Of a stretch of 64,000 bases of DNA, positions 1-9,802 are shown in pieces (positions within the stretch are counted from its first letter, which is position 1; the number at the start of each line of letters is the position of its first letter). A program made the translations under genes and the position numbers. Under the pieces are notes generated by a model. It was not told where the DNA came from, searched no databases, and saw nothing but the letters and a program-made list of their open reading frames with translations. The stretch comes from Streptomyces sp. NBC_00289 (GTDB lineage: Bacteria > Actinomycetota > Actinomycetes > Streptomycetales > Streptomycetaceae): contig NZ_CP108046.1 of the NCBI RefSeq assembly GCF_041435115.1, forward strand, positions 3,410,001 through 3,474,000, given 5' to 3'.

Positions 1-30
1 CAGACGCTTCAGCTTGATCTTGACTGCCAC
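1..30 (-). CDS. rpsP: 30S ribosomal protein S16, first 10 codons (partial)
   Basis: Only the N-terminus lies in the window; the gene continues beyond the left edge. The reverse strand from position 30 reads GTG then codons giving MAVKIKLKRL, the highly conserved start of bacterial S16, a small-subunit protein needed for 30S assembly. An AGGAG ribosome binding site lies about ten bases upstream (around 42-47). In Streptomyces rpsP heads the rpsP-KH-rimM-trmD-rplS cluster, which would lie to the left. The 361 bp before it (31-391) hold its promoter region and the terminator of the preceding gene, and no other gene. The match is only ten residues long, but context and ribosome binding site agree. 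Confidence 0.85.
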   Translation of the reverse strand, partial: MAVKIKLKRL

Positions 31-272
31 GGAAGTGGTGTCTCCTGGTCTTGACGTGGTTGGGCACGGCGAGATGGCCGCGTGGGGTTGCGGTACCCGA
101 GTGCCCGATGGACGCGTCAGCCGGAGGAGAGAGGGGTCCTATGCGACTGTCGAGTACAGCTAGCCATTGTGCCACACCGCGCGGGTCGCCCTTACCCCGG
201 TTCTGCGGGCATGCCTGAACGACACCCGGCCCCTGGGGGCCTCCGTCGAGCGCGCCCGCGGTTGCCCCGGCG

Positions 273-328
273 GCCCGGTCCTCCCCGCGAGGCCACGGGT
301 GCACGCGACCGCGCGGGGAGGACCGGGC
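273..328. terminator. 17-bp perfect hairpin between the metallopeptidase gene and rpsP
   Basis: Arms at 273-289 and 312-328 are exact reverse complements (GCCCGGTCCTCCCCGCG) around a 22-nt loop. The hairpin lies about 65-120 bp past the stop of the leftward metallopeptidase gene and would end its transcript before rpsP. There is no T-run, which is usual in Streptomyces. The rest of 31-391 holds nothing else recognisable. Confidence 0.7.
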
Positions 329-391
329 ACCGGCACGCCCGCGTCCACACCGTCTGCTCGTCCGACACCCACGAGATGCCGGGATGGGCAG

Positions 392-994
392 TCAGCTCGC
401 CGCCGCGCCCACGACCTCCGGGATACGGAACGGCTTTCCGCAGCCGCCGCACACGATCGGCGCCTGGGCGAGTACGGACGGGACGACCCGGACGTTGCGG
501 CCGCAGTCGCAGACGGCCTTCACGCGCACGCCTCCGCCCGAGGAGCCGTGCCGGGCGGCGGGTCCGCGGAAGGAACGGGCCGTGTCCGCGGCGGTCGCGG
601 CCGTGTGGGCCTTGAGGGCGCGATGGAGGCGTTCCATGGTCGGGCGGTAGCGGCGTTTGGCCTCGGGGTTGAGCGTGACCAGGGAGAAACCGCTGCTGGG
701 GTGCGGTTCCTCGGGATGGTCCAGGCCCAGCTCCTCGGCGATCGCGAGGAATCGGCGGTTGTGGTAGCGGCCGGCACGGGACGTGTCGCGCACACCGCGC
801 GAGGCGGCGATGCCATGGACTGCCTCGTGAAGCAGCCGCTCGAAGGAGAGCTCGTGCCCGCAGGCGGACGAGGACTCTCCGATCAGAGACTCGGGCGCGG
901 CAAGATCGGGCAGCTCGGGGTGGTACCGCTGAATGTCGGCCCACGCCTGCGCCAGTTCTGCGGCGAGAACAGGTGGTGTCTGTGTCGTGCTCAC
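392..994 (-). CDS. SprT-like zinc metallopeptidase with C-terminal zinc ribbon
   Basis: Protein of 200 aa. Residues 56-60 read HEAVH, an HExxH zinc metalloprotease motif in a helix (ERLLHEAVHG). A further histidine in RYHNRRF (about residue 78) could be the third ligand, and the C-terminus has a CxC...CxxC ribbon (C162, C164, C182, C185). This arrangement resembles SprT/Spartan-like proteases, but the real substrate is unknown. The GTG start at 994 (MSTTQTPP) is chosen because the 21 upstream codons look non-coding; no strong ribosome binding site is seen. It lies downstream of the prolyl-tRNA synthetase homologue and upstream of rpsP, all leftward. The enzyme class is reasonable; the biological role is open. 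Confidence 0.7.
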   Translation of the reverse strand: MSTTQTPPVLAAELAQAWADIQRYHPELPDLAAPESLIGESSSACGHELSFERLLHEAVHGIAASRGVRDTSRAGRYHNRRFLAIAEELGLDHPEEPHPSSGFSLVTLNPEAKRRYRPTMERLHRALKAHTAATAADTARSFRGPAARHGSSGGGVRVKAVCDCGRNVRVVPSVLAQAPIVCGGCGKPFRIPEVVGAAAS

Positions 995-1158
995 GTAATG
1001 ACAACGAGCCGGGGTGCCCCTGTGTTCCGATTCCGGGGCATCCCAAATAATTTGCACGTACCCGTCAGTTGCCGCTGATGCGTCCTGACGAGGGCTAGTG
1101 CGCTGATCTGCGGAGAAGCCTCACAGCTCGTACCAAGCTGGTGCGTAGTCTGACGTAC

Positions 1159-1193
1159 GCCCCCGCGCGTAGACGATGTCCGCACGCGGGGGC
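1159..1193. terminator. Hairpin downstream of the ProRS homologue
   Basis: GCCCCCGCG (1159-1167) pairs exactly with CGCGGGGGC (1185-1193) around a 17-nt loop, about 60 bp past the stop of the leftward proS-like gene. It probably ends that transcript. The 260-bp gap 995-1255 otherwise contains only the promoter region of the metallopeptidase gene. Confidence 0.6.
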
Positions 1194-1255
1194 GGCTGTG
1201 GTCCGCGGATGCGCAAGGGGCGTTTCGGCCGCTCTCGCACCGGAAGGGGCTCACC

Positions 1256-2530
1256 TCAGTAAGCGCGCGCGACGACCGCGACGTTACCGGGCGCGTCCTC
1301 GGTCTCGGGCACCGACCCGTCCTCGGCGACCAGACACCGTACGGTCACGGCGTGCTCGGCCAGTCTGGCCTCGCCTTCTTCGCCGAGTGTCGCCCACGGG
1401 ATGCGCGCCCACCCGCCGGCGCCGGCCGCCTCCACGGCCTCCTCGATCGTCGACACCTCCGACGTACGGGACAGTCGCCGCTCGCGCGACTGCTTCAGCA
1501 GCAGTGCCTGGTCCTCCTCCAGGACCCCGGGGAGCAGTCCGACGAGGGCGTCGACGGCCACCGGCTCCTTGCCTCCCGGGATGCGGCGGGCCAGCATCGC
1601 CGTGCCGTTCTCCAGGTCACGGGGGCCGACCTCGATCCGTACGGGCACGCCCTTCAGTTCCCAGTCGACGGCGCGGCGCCCGAAGGGGATGTCCGTACGG
1701 TCGTCCACCCGCACGCGTACGCCCGCCGCCTTCAGCCGGTCGCCGATCTCGCGGACCTTGGCGAGAACCGGCTCGTCGCCCTTGATGGCGAGGACGACGA
1801 CCTGGATCTGCGCGAGGTTCGGCGGGACCCGCAGGCCGTTGTCGTCGCCGTGCATCATCACCAGGGCGCCGATCATGCGGGTCGTCGAGCCCCAGGAGGT
1901 CTGCCAGACGAGTTCCTGCCGGCCTTCCCTGGACAGGTACCGGGTGTTGAATGCCTTGGCGAAGTTCTGGCCCAAGTCCTCGTAGACCTCGCGGTGGATG
2001 TGCGAGGCGAAGTCGCGCGCCTCCTCGTACGTGGCGTGCGCGGTGTGGCCCTCCTGCCAGAGGAACTCGCTCGTCCGCAGGAAGAGTCGGGGGCGCAGCT
2101 CCCAACGGACCACGTTGGCCCACTGGTTGATCAGCAACGGCAGGTCGCGGTAGCTCTGCACCCACTTCGCGAAGTACTCGTTGATGATCATCTCGGAGGT
2201 GGGGCGGACGACCGCGGGCTCCTCGAGTTCCTTGCCACCGCCGTGCGTGACCACGGCGAGTTCGGGCGCGAAGCCCTCGACGTGGTCGGCCTCCCTGGCC
2301 AGGTACGACTGCGGGATCAGGACCGGGAAGTAGGCGTTCTGGGTGCCCGTCTCCTTGATCCGGGCGTCCATCTCCTGCTGCATCCGCTCCCAGAGGCCGT
2401 ATCCGTACGGTCGGATCACCATGCTGCCGCGCACTGGGCCGTTGTCGGCCAGCTCCGCCTTGTTGATCAGATCCTGGTACCAGCGGGGGAAGTCGTCCGC
2501 CCGCGGTGTGAGTACGGGTGCCTTGGCCAT
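1256..2530 (-). CDS. proS: Archaeal/eukaryal-type prolyl-tRNA synthetase homologue with an internal deletion
   Basis: 424 aa. It aligns with class II type-3 ProRS (Thermus/eukaryal type): VVRPTSE at 107-113, motif 2 region RWELRPRLFLRTSEFLWQEGH at 142-162 (given here in part: RTSEFLWQEGH), HGDDNGLRVPP near 227-237, then the anticodon-binding domain (VRVDDRTDIPFGRR) and the family's C-terminal tyrosine (VARAY). Normal members are about 470-480 aa. Here EVYED (181-185) runs straight into LGQNFAKAF, so about 48 residues are missing, including the segment usually ending in GKALQ.GTSH that helps bind proline and ATP. The deletion is in frame and the rest looks well conserved. The ATG at 2530 starts MAKAPVLTPR. 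It may be an inactive or repurposed paralogue, since Streptomyces normally also carries a bacterial-type ProRS elsewhere. A sequencing or assembly deletion is possible. Confidence 0.8.
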   Translation of the reverse strand: MAKAPVLTPRADDFPRWYQDLINKAELADNGPVRGSMVIRPYGYGLWERMQQEMDARIKETGTQNAYFPVLIPQSYLAREADHVEGFAPELAVVTHGGGKELEEPAVVRPTSEMIINEYFAKWVQSYRDLPLLINQWANVVRWELRPRLFLRTSEFLWQEGHTAHATYEEARDFASHIHREVYEDLGQNFAKAFNTRYLSREGRQELVWQTSWGSTTRMIGALVMMHGDDNGLRVPPNLAQIQVVVLAIKGDEPVLAKVREIGDRLKAAGVRVRVDDRTDIPFGRRAVDWELKGVPVRIEVGPRDLENGTAMLARRIPGGKEPVAVDALVGLLPGVLEEDQALLLKQSRERRLSRTSEVSTIEEAVEAAGAGGWARIPWATLGEEGEARLAEHAVTVRCLVAEDGSVPETEDAPGNVAVVARAY

Positions 2531-2732
2531 GGCGCGATGGTACGGCCCCAGGTTGCCGGGATGTGAAATCTCGCCACATGCGCGAGCACACCACAAGCCG
2601 GGCCCGACAACCCCTGGACGCGGGGTCGAGTGCGGAGTTACCTGACATACGGGGGGACTGCGAACGCATGTCACGGGGGCCACGGAATCGGGCACAGAGA
2701 CAACGACACTCGGCGGATTGGGGCGCTTTTCT

Positions 2733-3590
2733 ATGTCACCTACGCTCGTGCGGCAGCACCTGTCCCCCACGGGACCCGCGTCCCGCGTGGACCGGAGTGC
2801 ACGCGCGCGTGACTGGTCGGAGATCCAGGAACGGATGCTGGTGCCGCTCTACGAGGCCGTCTACGAGCGACTGGAAGTGGGCCCTCGTACGCGCCTGCTC
2901 GGCCTCGGCTGCGGTTCCGGGCTCGCCCTGCTGATGGCCGCCTCGAGAGGCGCCGCGGTCACCGGAGTCGAGCCCGCCGCCCCGGAACGGCTGGCGCTGG
3001 CACGGCAACGGCTGCTCCCGGACCCGCCCGGCGGGCAGGTGCGCGGCGACACCCGGCTGGTCGACGGCTCACCCGAGGACGCGGCGGACGCCACGACGCC
3101 CGCGTACAGCCTGGTGACCGCCTTCGAGCCCATCGGGTGCCTCGCGGGCGACTCGGCGGGCCTGGGCGCACTGCTGGCCGCCGCGACGCCGCTCGCCGCG
3201 CACGGGGCTCCGGTGGTGCTGGTGGGCTGGGGTCCGCCGGAGCGGTGCGCCACGTCGGCCGTGCTGCGCGTCGCCAGGAAGCCGACGGATCCGCCGCGCG
3301 GCGACGTCAGTTGGCGCCCGGCGCTGCGCGACGACCTGGAGGAGGTCGCCCAGCGGGCCGGGCTCACGTTGGACGGCTCGGGCCGGGTCGCCTGCCCCTT
3401 CGGCTACGCGGACGTCACCAGCGCCGTACGCGGGCTGCTGTCGACCGGACTGTTCGACGCGGCGATCGCCGCGACGGATTCGGCGCAGGTCGACAAGGAG
3501 CTGACGGAGGCACTGCATCCGTACCGGCGGCGGGACCGGACCGTGTGGATGCCGAACGTGTTCCGGTACCTCATCGCGCGAGTGCCGTGA
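2733..3590 (+). CDS. SAM-dependent methyltransferase, class I fold
   Basis: 285 aa. The N-terminal half has a Rossmann SAM-binding motif I, LLGLGCGSGLALLMA (near residues 60-75), followed by an acidic post-motif (TGVEPAAPERL) and a motif II-like stretch (YSLVTAFEPIGCL). The second half is less conserved and ends at TVWMPNVFRYLIARVP. The substrate cannot be deduced. ATG at 2733 is preferred over a TTG five codons upstream. It diverges from the proS-like gene across 202 bp and converges on ffh, whose stop is 42 bp beyond. That short gap has near-repeats of GAGCACCGGC but no clear hairpin. S. coelicolor has an orthologue-like methyltransferase beside ffh. Confidence 0.75.
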   Translation: MSPTLVRQHLSPTGPASRVDRSARARDWSEIQERMLVPLYEAVYERLEVGPRTRLLGLGCGSGLALLMAASRGAAVTGVEPAAPERLALARQRLLPDPPGGQVRGDTRLVDGSPEDAADATTPAYSLVTAFEPIGCLAGDSAGLGALLAAATPLAAHGAPVVLVGWGPPERCATSAVLRVARKPTDPPRGDVSWRPALRDDLEEVAQRAGLTLDGSGRVACPFGYADVTSAVRGLLSTGLFDAAIAATDSAQVDKELTEALHPYRRRDRTVWMPNVFRYLIARVP

Positions 3591-3632
3591 GCGCCGGCAC
3601 CGTGAGCACCGGCACCGACAGCACCGGCGTCG

Positions 3633-5186
3633 TCAGCCCATGAACTTCTTGAACTCGTCCGGCAGTTCGAAGTCCTGAGGGGCCTGCTGGCCCGGCACAC
3701 CGAGGGCGCCGCCGCTCTGCGCCGCGGCGGCGCGGCGCGCGGCCTCCTCCTGCTCCTGCTGCTTGCGCTTCATCGGGTTGCCGGAGCGCTGCTTGCCCTT
3801 GGCCTGCTTCTGCTGCTTCTTCTGCCGGCCGGGGCCGCCGCCCATGCCCGGCATCCCCGGCATGCCCGGCATCCCGCCGCCCTGGGCCATCCGGGACATC
3901 ATCTTGCGGGCCTCGAAGAACCGCTCGACCAGGCCCTTCACGGCGCTGACCTCGACACCGGAGCCCTTGGCGATACGGGCGCGACGCGAGCCGTTGATGA
4001 TCGTCGGCTCGTGGCGCTCGGCCGGGGTCATCGACTTGATGATCGCGGCCGTGCGGTCGACGTCCCGCTCGTCGAGGTTGGCGATCTGGTCCTTGATCTG
4101 GCCCATGCCCGGGAGCATGCCGAGCAGCTTGCTGATGCTGCCCATCTTCCGGACCTGTTCCATCTGGGCCAGGAAGTCGTCCAGGGTGAAGTCCTGGCCC
4201 TTCTTGGACGCCAGCTTGGAGGCCATCTTCTCGGCCTCTTCCTGACTGAACGTCTTCTCCGCCTGCTCGATCAGGGTGAGCAGGTCACCCATGTCGAGAA
4301 TGCGGGAGGCCATCCGGTCGGGGTGGAAGGCGTCGAAGTCCTCGAGCTTCTCGCCGTTCGAAGCGAACATGATCGGCTTGCCGGTGACCGAGGCGATCGA
4401 CAGGGCCGCGCCACCGCGGGCGTCACCGTCGAGCTTCGACAGCACGACACCGTCGAAGCCGACGCCGTCGCGGAAGGACTCGGCCGTGTTCACCGCGTCC
4501 TGGCCGATCATGGCGTCGACGACGAACAGGATCTCGTCGGGGCTGACCGCGTCGCGGATGTCCGCGGCCTGCCGCATCAGCTCCTGGTCGATACCGAGGC
4601 GGCCGGCGGTGTCCACGATCACGATGTCGTGGACCTTGGACTTCGCGTACTCGATGGAGTCCTTGGCGACCTTGACCGGGTCGCCGACACCGTTGCCCGG
4701 CTCGGGCGCGTACACGGAGACGCCCGCGCGCTCGGCGACGACGCTGAGCTGGTTGACGGCGTTCGGGCGCTGGAGGTCGGCGGCGACCAGCAGGGGCGAG
4801 TGCCCCTGGTCCTTCAGCCACCGGCCGAGCTTGCCCGCGAGGGTCGTCTTACCGGCACCCTGCAGACCCGCGAGCATGATCACGGTGGGCGGCTGCTTGG
4901 CGAAACGCAGACGCCGGGTCTCGCCGCCGAGGATCGTGACGAGTTCCTCGTTGACGATCTTCAGGACCTGCTGGGCGGGGTTCAGGGCCCGCGAGACGTC
5001 GGCCCCGAGGGCGCGTTCCTTGACGTTCTTGATGAACGTACGTACCACGGGGAGCGCCACGTCCGCTTCGAGGAGCGCGATACGGATCTCGCGCGCCGTG
5101 GCGTCGATGTCCGCCTCGCTCAGGCGCCCCTTGCCGCGCAGGTTCTTGAAGGTCGCTGAGAGGCGATCGGAGAGAGTATCGAACAC
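3633..5186 (-). CDS. ffh: Signal recognition particle GTPase Ffh (SRP54)
   Basis: 517 aa. It recognises signal sequences of nascent membrane and secreted proteins and docks with FtsY. The N domain is followed by the G domain: GLQGAGKTT (107-115), DTAGR near 190 and SKLDGDARGG near 247. The C-terminal M domain has an extended methionine/glycine run (MPGMPGMPGMGGG near 450) and a basic tail (KKQQKQAKGKQR) typical of actinobacterial Ffh. ATG at 5186 begins MFDTLSDRL, the family start. It lies 135 bp after glnD on the same strand, so it may have its own promoter. Its receptor ftsY is 7 kb away at 12.5-13.7 kb. Confidence 0.98.
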   Translation of the reverse strand: MFDTLSDRLSATFKNLRGKGRLSEADIDATAREIRIALLEADVALPVVRTFIKNVKERALGADVSRALNPAQQVLKIVNEELVTILGGETRRLRFAKQPPTVIMLAGLQGAGKTTLAGKLGRWLKDQGHSPLLVAADLQRPNAVNQLSVVAERAGVSVYAPEPGNGVGDPVKVAKDSIEYAKSKVHDIVIVDTAGRLGIDQELMRQAADIRDAVSPDEILFVVDAMIGQDAVNTAESFRDGVGFDGVVLSKLDGDARGGAALSIASVTGKPIMFASNGEKLEDFDAFHPDRMASRILDMGDLLTLIEQAEKTFSQEEAEKMASKLASKKGQDFTLDDFLAQMEQVRKMGSISKLLGMLPGMGQIKDQIANLDERDVDRTAAIIKSMTPAERHEPTIINGSRRARIAKGSGVEVSAVKGLVERFFEARKMMSRMAQGGGMPGMPGMPGMGGGPGRQKKQQKQAKGKQRSGNPMKRKQQEQEEAARRAAAAQSGGALGVPGQQAPQDFELPDEFKKFMG

Positions 5187-5321
5187 GGCGGCGTCGGTCC
5201 TCGGAGTCGGGGGCAGTGTGAGCGTCTTCCAGGGTATCCGGCCGCGCAGGACAATCGCCCCCGCCTGCCGGATTCGACGAGCGGCGCGGGCACGGCACCG
5301 AACGCCGGGCAGGCGGCGGGA

Positions 5322-7772
5322 TCATCCCCGCAGCGTCTCCTCCAGCTTCCGCGTCAGGGAGGCCGCCTCCTCGCCCGGCAGCGGCGTCCCTTCCGGGCCG
5401 GTCACGTAGAAGGCGTCCACGGCGTTGGCCCCGAGCGTCGACACGTGCATGCTGCGCACCCGCACCTTCGCGTCCTCCAGGGCCCGCCCGATCCGGTGCA
5501 GCAGGCCGGGAGCGTCGTGCGCGCGGACCTCGATCACCGTCGCGAGCCGTGAGGCGGCCGGGGCGACCGTCACCCGCGGCGGAGGCGCCACGACACCCCG
5601 GCGACGGGGGTAGGCGGCGTCCCGCTCGGCGAGGCGGCCCGCGATGTCCAGCGAGCCGTCCAGCGCCCGGACCAGATCGGCGCGCAGCCGGGCCGCCTGG
5701 GGCAGGGACCCGTACTCGGCGGCGACCCGCCAGTTCAGCAGCAGGACGGAGCCTTCGACGCCGTCGGGAAGGTCCAGGGCGCGCAGCTCCGCGGTGCGCA
5801 CGGTCAGGCGGTGCATGGCGAGGACGCCGGCCACCGCGGGCAGCACACCCGCCTGGTCCGGTACGGCGATGAGCAGTTCCACGCCGAGCGGCTCGGGATC
5901 ACCGGACGGCTGCTCCTCGGTGGGCGGCGGCTCGGTCTGGGCGCGCAGCGCCAGCACCGGGCTGCCGGTGGCGACCGCCTCGATGGCGAGACGTTCCTGC
6001 TCGGCGGTGGGCGCGAGGGCCTCGGGCTCCTCGGGGGCGTCCCCGGCGAGGACCGCGGCGACCCGTTTCACCAGGTCTGCGACGAGGGAGCCGCGCCAGG
6101 TCGACCAGGCGGCCGGTCCGGTGGCCAGGGCGTCCGCCTCGGTCAGCGCGTGCAGCAACTCCAGGGTGCCCTGGCTGCCGACGGCCTCGGCGACCGAGCG
6201 CACGGTGGCCGGGTCCTCCAGGTCACGCCGGGTGGCCGTCTCGACGAGCAGCAGGTGATGGCGTACGAGGGTGGCCAGGACGGCCACGTCCGCGCGGTCG
6301 AAGCCGATGCGCGCGGCCACGTCCTTCGCGATGATCTCGCCGGCCACCGAGTGGTCGCCGGGCCAGCCCTTGCCGATGTCGTGCAGCAGCGCGGCGACCA
6401 GGAGGAGGTCGGGGCGGCTGACGCGGCGGGCGAACTCGGAGGCGCGGACGGCGGTCTCGATGAGGTGCCGGTCGACGGTCCAGATGTGGACGGCGTTGCG
6501 CTGCGGGCGACAGCGCACCCGCTCCCAGTCGGGCAGCAGCTGGGTGATCAGGCCCTCGGCCTCCAGCGCCTCCCACACCTCGATGGTGGGGCTGCCGGAG
6601 CCGAGCAGGGTGACGAGCTGTTCGCGGGCCTCGGCGGGCCAGGGCGTGGGCAGCGGGCGCACGGTGGCCGCGAGGCGCCGTACGGCGTGCAGGGACAGCG
6701 GGAGGCCGGCCTGCGCGGCGGCGGCCGCGGCGCGCAGCGGGAGCACGGGGTCGCGTTCGGGGCGCGCGGCGCGGGCGAGCACCACCTCGCCGTCCTGCTC
6801 CACCACGCCTTCGGCCAGTGGGGAGCGCTCGGCGACCGGCTTGCCGCCGCCGAGCATGGCGCGCAGCCGCGGCCGTACGGCGCGTGAGCGCAGCACGCGC
6901 TCCACCTCGCGCCAGGTGACGTCGCTCGCGTAGGAGATGACCCGGGCCGCCTCGTAGACCTGGCGCAGGAGTGTGTCGGCGTCGAGGAGGCCGAGCTCGG
7001 CGGCCACCTGGTCCTGCTCCTGGAGGGCGAGCCGGTCGGTCGCGCGCCCGGTTGTCAGGTGCAGCGCGTCCCGGACGTCGAGCAGTCGGCGCCGGGCGTC
7101 GTCGAGGCCCTCGCGCGGGGCGTCGGCCAGCCAGGAGGCGGCGACGGCGCGCAGGGCGGTGGCGTCGCGCAGGCCACCGCGGGCCTCCTTGAGGTCGGGC
7201 TCCAGGAGGTACTGGAGCTCGCCCTGGCGCTCGGCGCGCTCGGTGCACAGTTCGTGGAGTTCGGGCAGGCGCCGGGGGGCCTGGTTGCGCCAGTCGGCGA
7301 GGACGGCGGTGCGCAGTCCGGCGGTGAGGCCGAGGTCGCCGGCGAGGTGGCGGGCGTCGAGCAGACCGAGCTGGACCTTGAGGTCCTCGCCGGCCGTTTT
7401 GCGGGCCTCGGCCGGGGTGCGGACCGAGTGGTCGAGGGCGAGACCGAGGTCCCAGACGGGGTACCAGAGGCGGTCGGCCAGGGCGGCGACCGCGGCGGAG
7501 TCGCTGCCGTCGTGCAGCAGGAGCAGGTCCAGGTCGCTGCGCGGGGAGAGCTCGCCGCGGCCGTAGCCGCCGACGGCGACGAGGGACGCTCCGCGCAGTC
7601 CGGGGGCGGCCGCCTCGAAGAGGCCGGAGAGCCAGTCGTCGGTCAGTTCGCTGAGGGCGGCACGGCGCGGCGGCCCGGACCGCGCCTCCTCGGTGAGGAG
7701 ACGCAGCCGGGCCGCCGCGTAGCCGCTGGGTCCCGAGTCCTCTGCTTCCTTGCTCACGTGCGTACTCGTCAC
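5322..7772 (-). CDS. glnD: PII nucleotidyltransferase GlnD
   Basis: 816 aa. It modifies and demodifies the PII protein according to nitrogen status; in S. coelicolor the orthologue adenylylates GlnK rather than uridylylating it. Visible parts are the nucleotidyltransferase motif GGYGRGELSPRSDLD (residues about 58-72), a central helical region, an HD domain (VAALLHDIGKGWPGDHS, near 465), and two ACT domains near the C-terminus (ELLIAVPDQAGVL and VIEVRAHDAPGLL) that sense glutamine. The GTG at 7772 is preceded by AGGAGTC at good spacing. It follows glnB by 39 bp and is the third gene of an amtB-glnB-glnD operon. Confidence 0.97.
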   Translation of the reverse strand: MTSTHVSKEAEDSGPSGYAAARLRLLTEEARSGPPRRAALSELTDDWLSGLFEAAAPGLRGASLVAVGGYGRGELSPRSDLDLLLLHDGSDSAAVAALADRLWYPVWDLGLALDHSVRTPAEARKTAGEDLKVQLGLLDARHLAGDLGLTAGLRTAVLADWRNQAPRRLPELHELCTERAERQGELQYLLEPDLKEARGGLRDATALRAVAASWLADAPREGLDDARRRLLDVRDALHLTTGRATDRLALQEQDQVAAELGLLDADTLLRQVYEAARVISYASDVTWREVERVLRSRAVRPRLRAMLGGGKPVAERSPLAEGVVEQDGEVVLARAARPERDPVLPLRAAAAAAQAGLPLSLHAVRRLAATVRPLPTPWPAEAREQLVTLLGSGSPTIEVWEALEAEGLITQLLPDWERVRCRPQRNAVHIWTVDRHLIETAVRASEFARRVSRPDLLLVAALLHDIGKGWPGDHSVAGEIIAKDVAARIGFDRADVAVLATLVRHHLLLVETATRRDLEDPATVRSVAEAVGSQGTLELLHALTEADALATGPAAWSTWRGSLVADLVKRVAAVLAGDAPEEPEALAPTAEQERLAIEAVATGSPVLALRAQTEPPPTEEQPSGDPEPLGVELLIAVPDQAGVLPAVAGVLAMHRLTVRTAELRALDLPDGVEGSVLLLNWRVAAEYGSLPQAARLRADLVRALDGSLDIAGRLAERDAAYPRRRGVVAPPPRVTVAPAASRLATVIEVRAHDAPGLLHRIGRALEDAKVRVRSMHVSTLGANAVDAFYVTGPEGTPLPGEEAASLTRKLEETLRG

Positions 7773-7811
7773 CCAGCGACTCCTGTCGTTCTTCTGTTGC
7801 GCGTCCGGTCT

Positions 7812-9500
<1,689 letters not shown>

Positions 9501-9605
9501 TCATTGGTACGGCCCCGTGCGGGCGAAGCCTGAGCGGAATTGAGGGGTGGGCCGGTTATGCGCCATGAGATTGACGCAGCGCCGTTTCGGTGGAAGCCCC
9601 TCGAT

Positions 9606-9641
9606 GTTTCGCCGCCGTGACGAAGGCATCCTGTGCGTTAC
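9606..9641 (-). promoter_or_regulatory. Putative GlnR box upstream of amtB
   Basis: On the reverse strand GTCAC (9621-9617), six bases, then GAAAC (9610-9606) fits the GlnR half-site pair gTnAc-n6-GaAAc exactly. A further GTAAC lies at 9641-9637, but its spacing to the first box is two bases short of the ideal repeat. GlnR activation of amtB under nitrogen limitation is established in S. coelicolor. The rest of the 315-bp gap 9488-9802 shows no gene. Confidence 0.65.
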
Positions 9642-9802
9642 GCGTCGATGAACTGCCTGATGTTCGTCGAGTGGATCGTTATCGTGGCGCAACCTTCGGG
9701 ATGGGACGTAAACCGGCCGCGGGCGGCCTTCCGATGACCTGGCACGGGGGAGCCGAGTCGGGCAGTTCGGGAGGGCCGGCCGCGGCCGGAGCTCAGGGGA
9801 GA

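Noticed and set aside
9501..9692. A 63-codon frame upstream of amtB
   Set aside because: It overlaps the GlnR box and promoter, with no ribosome binding site and an unlikely composition.
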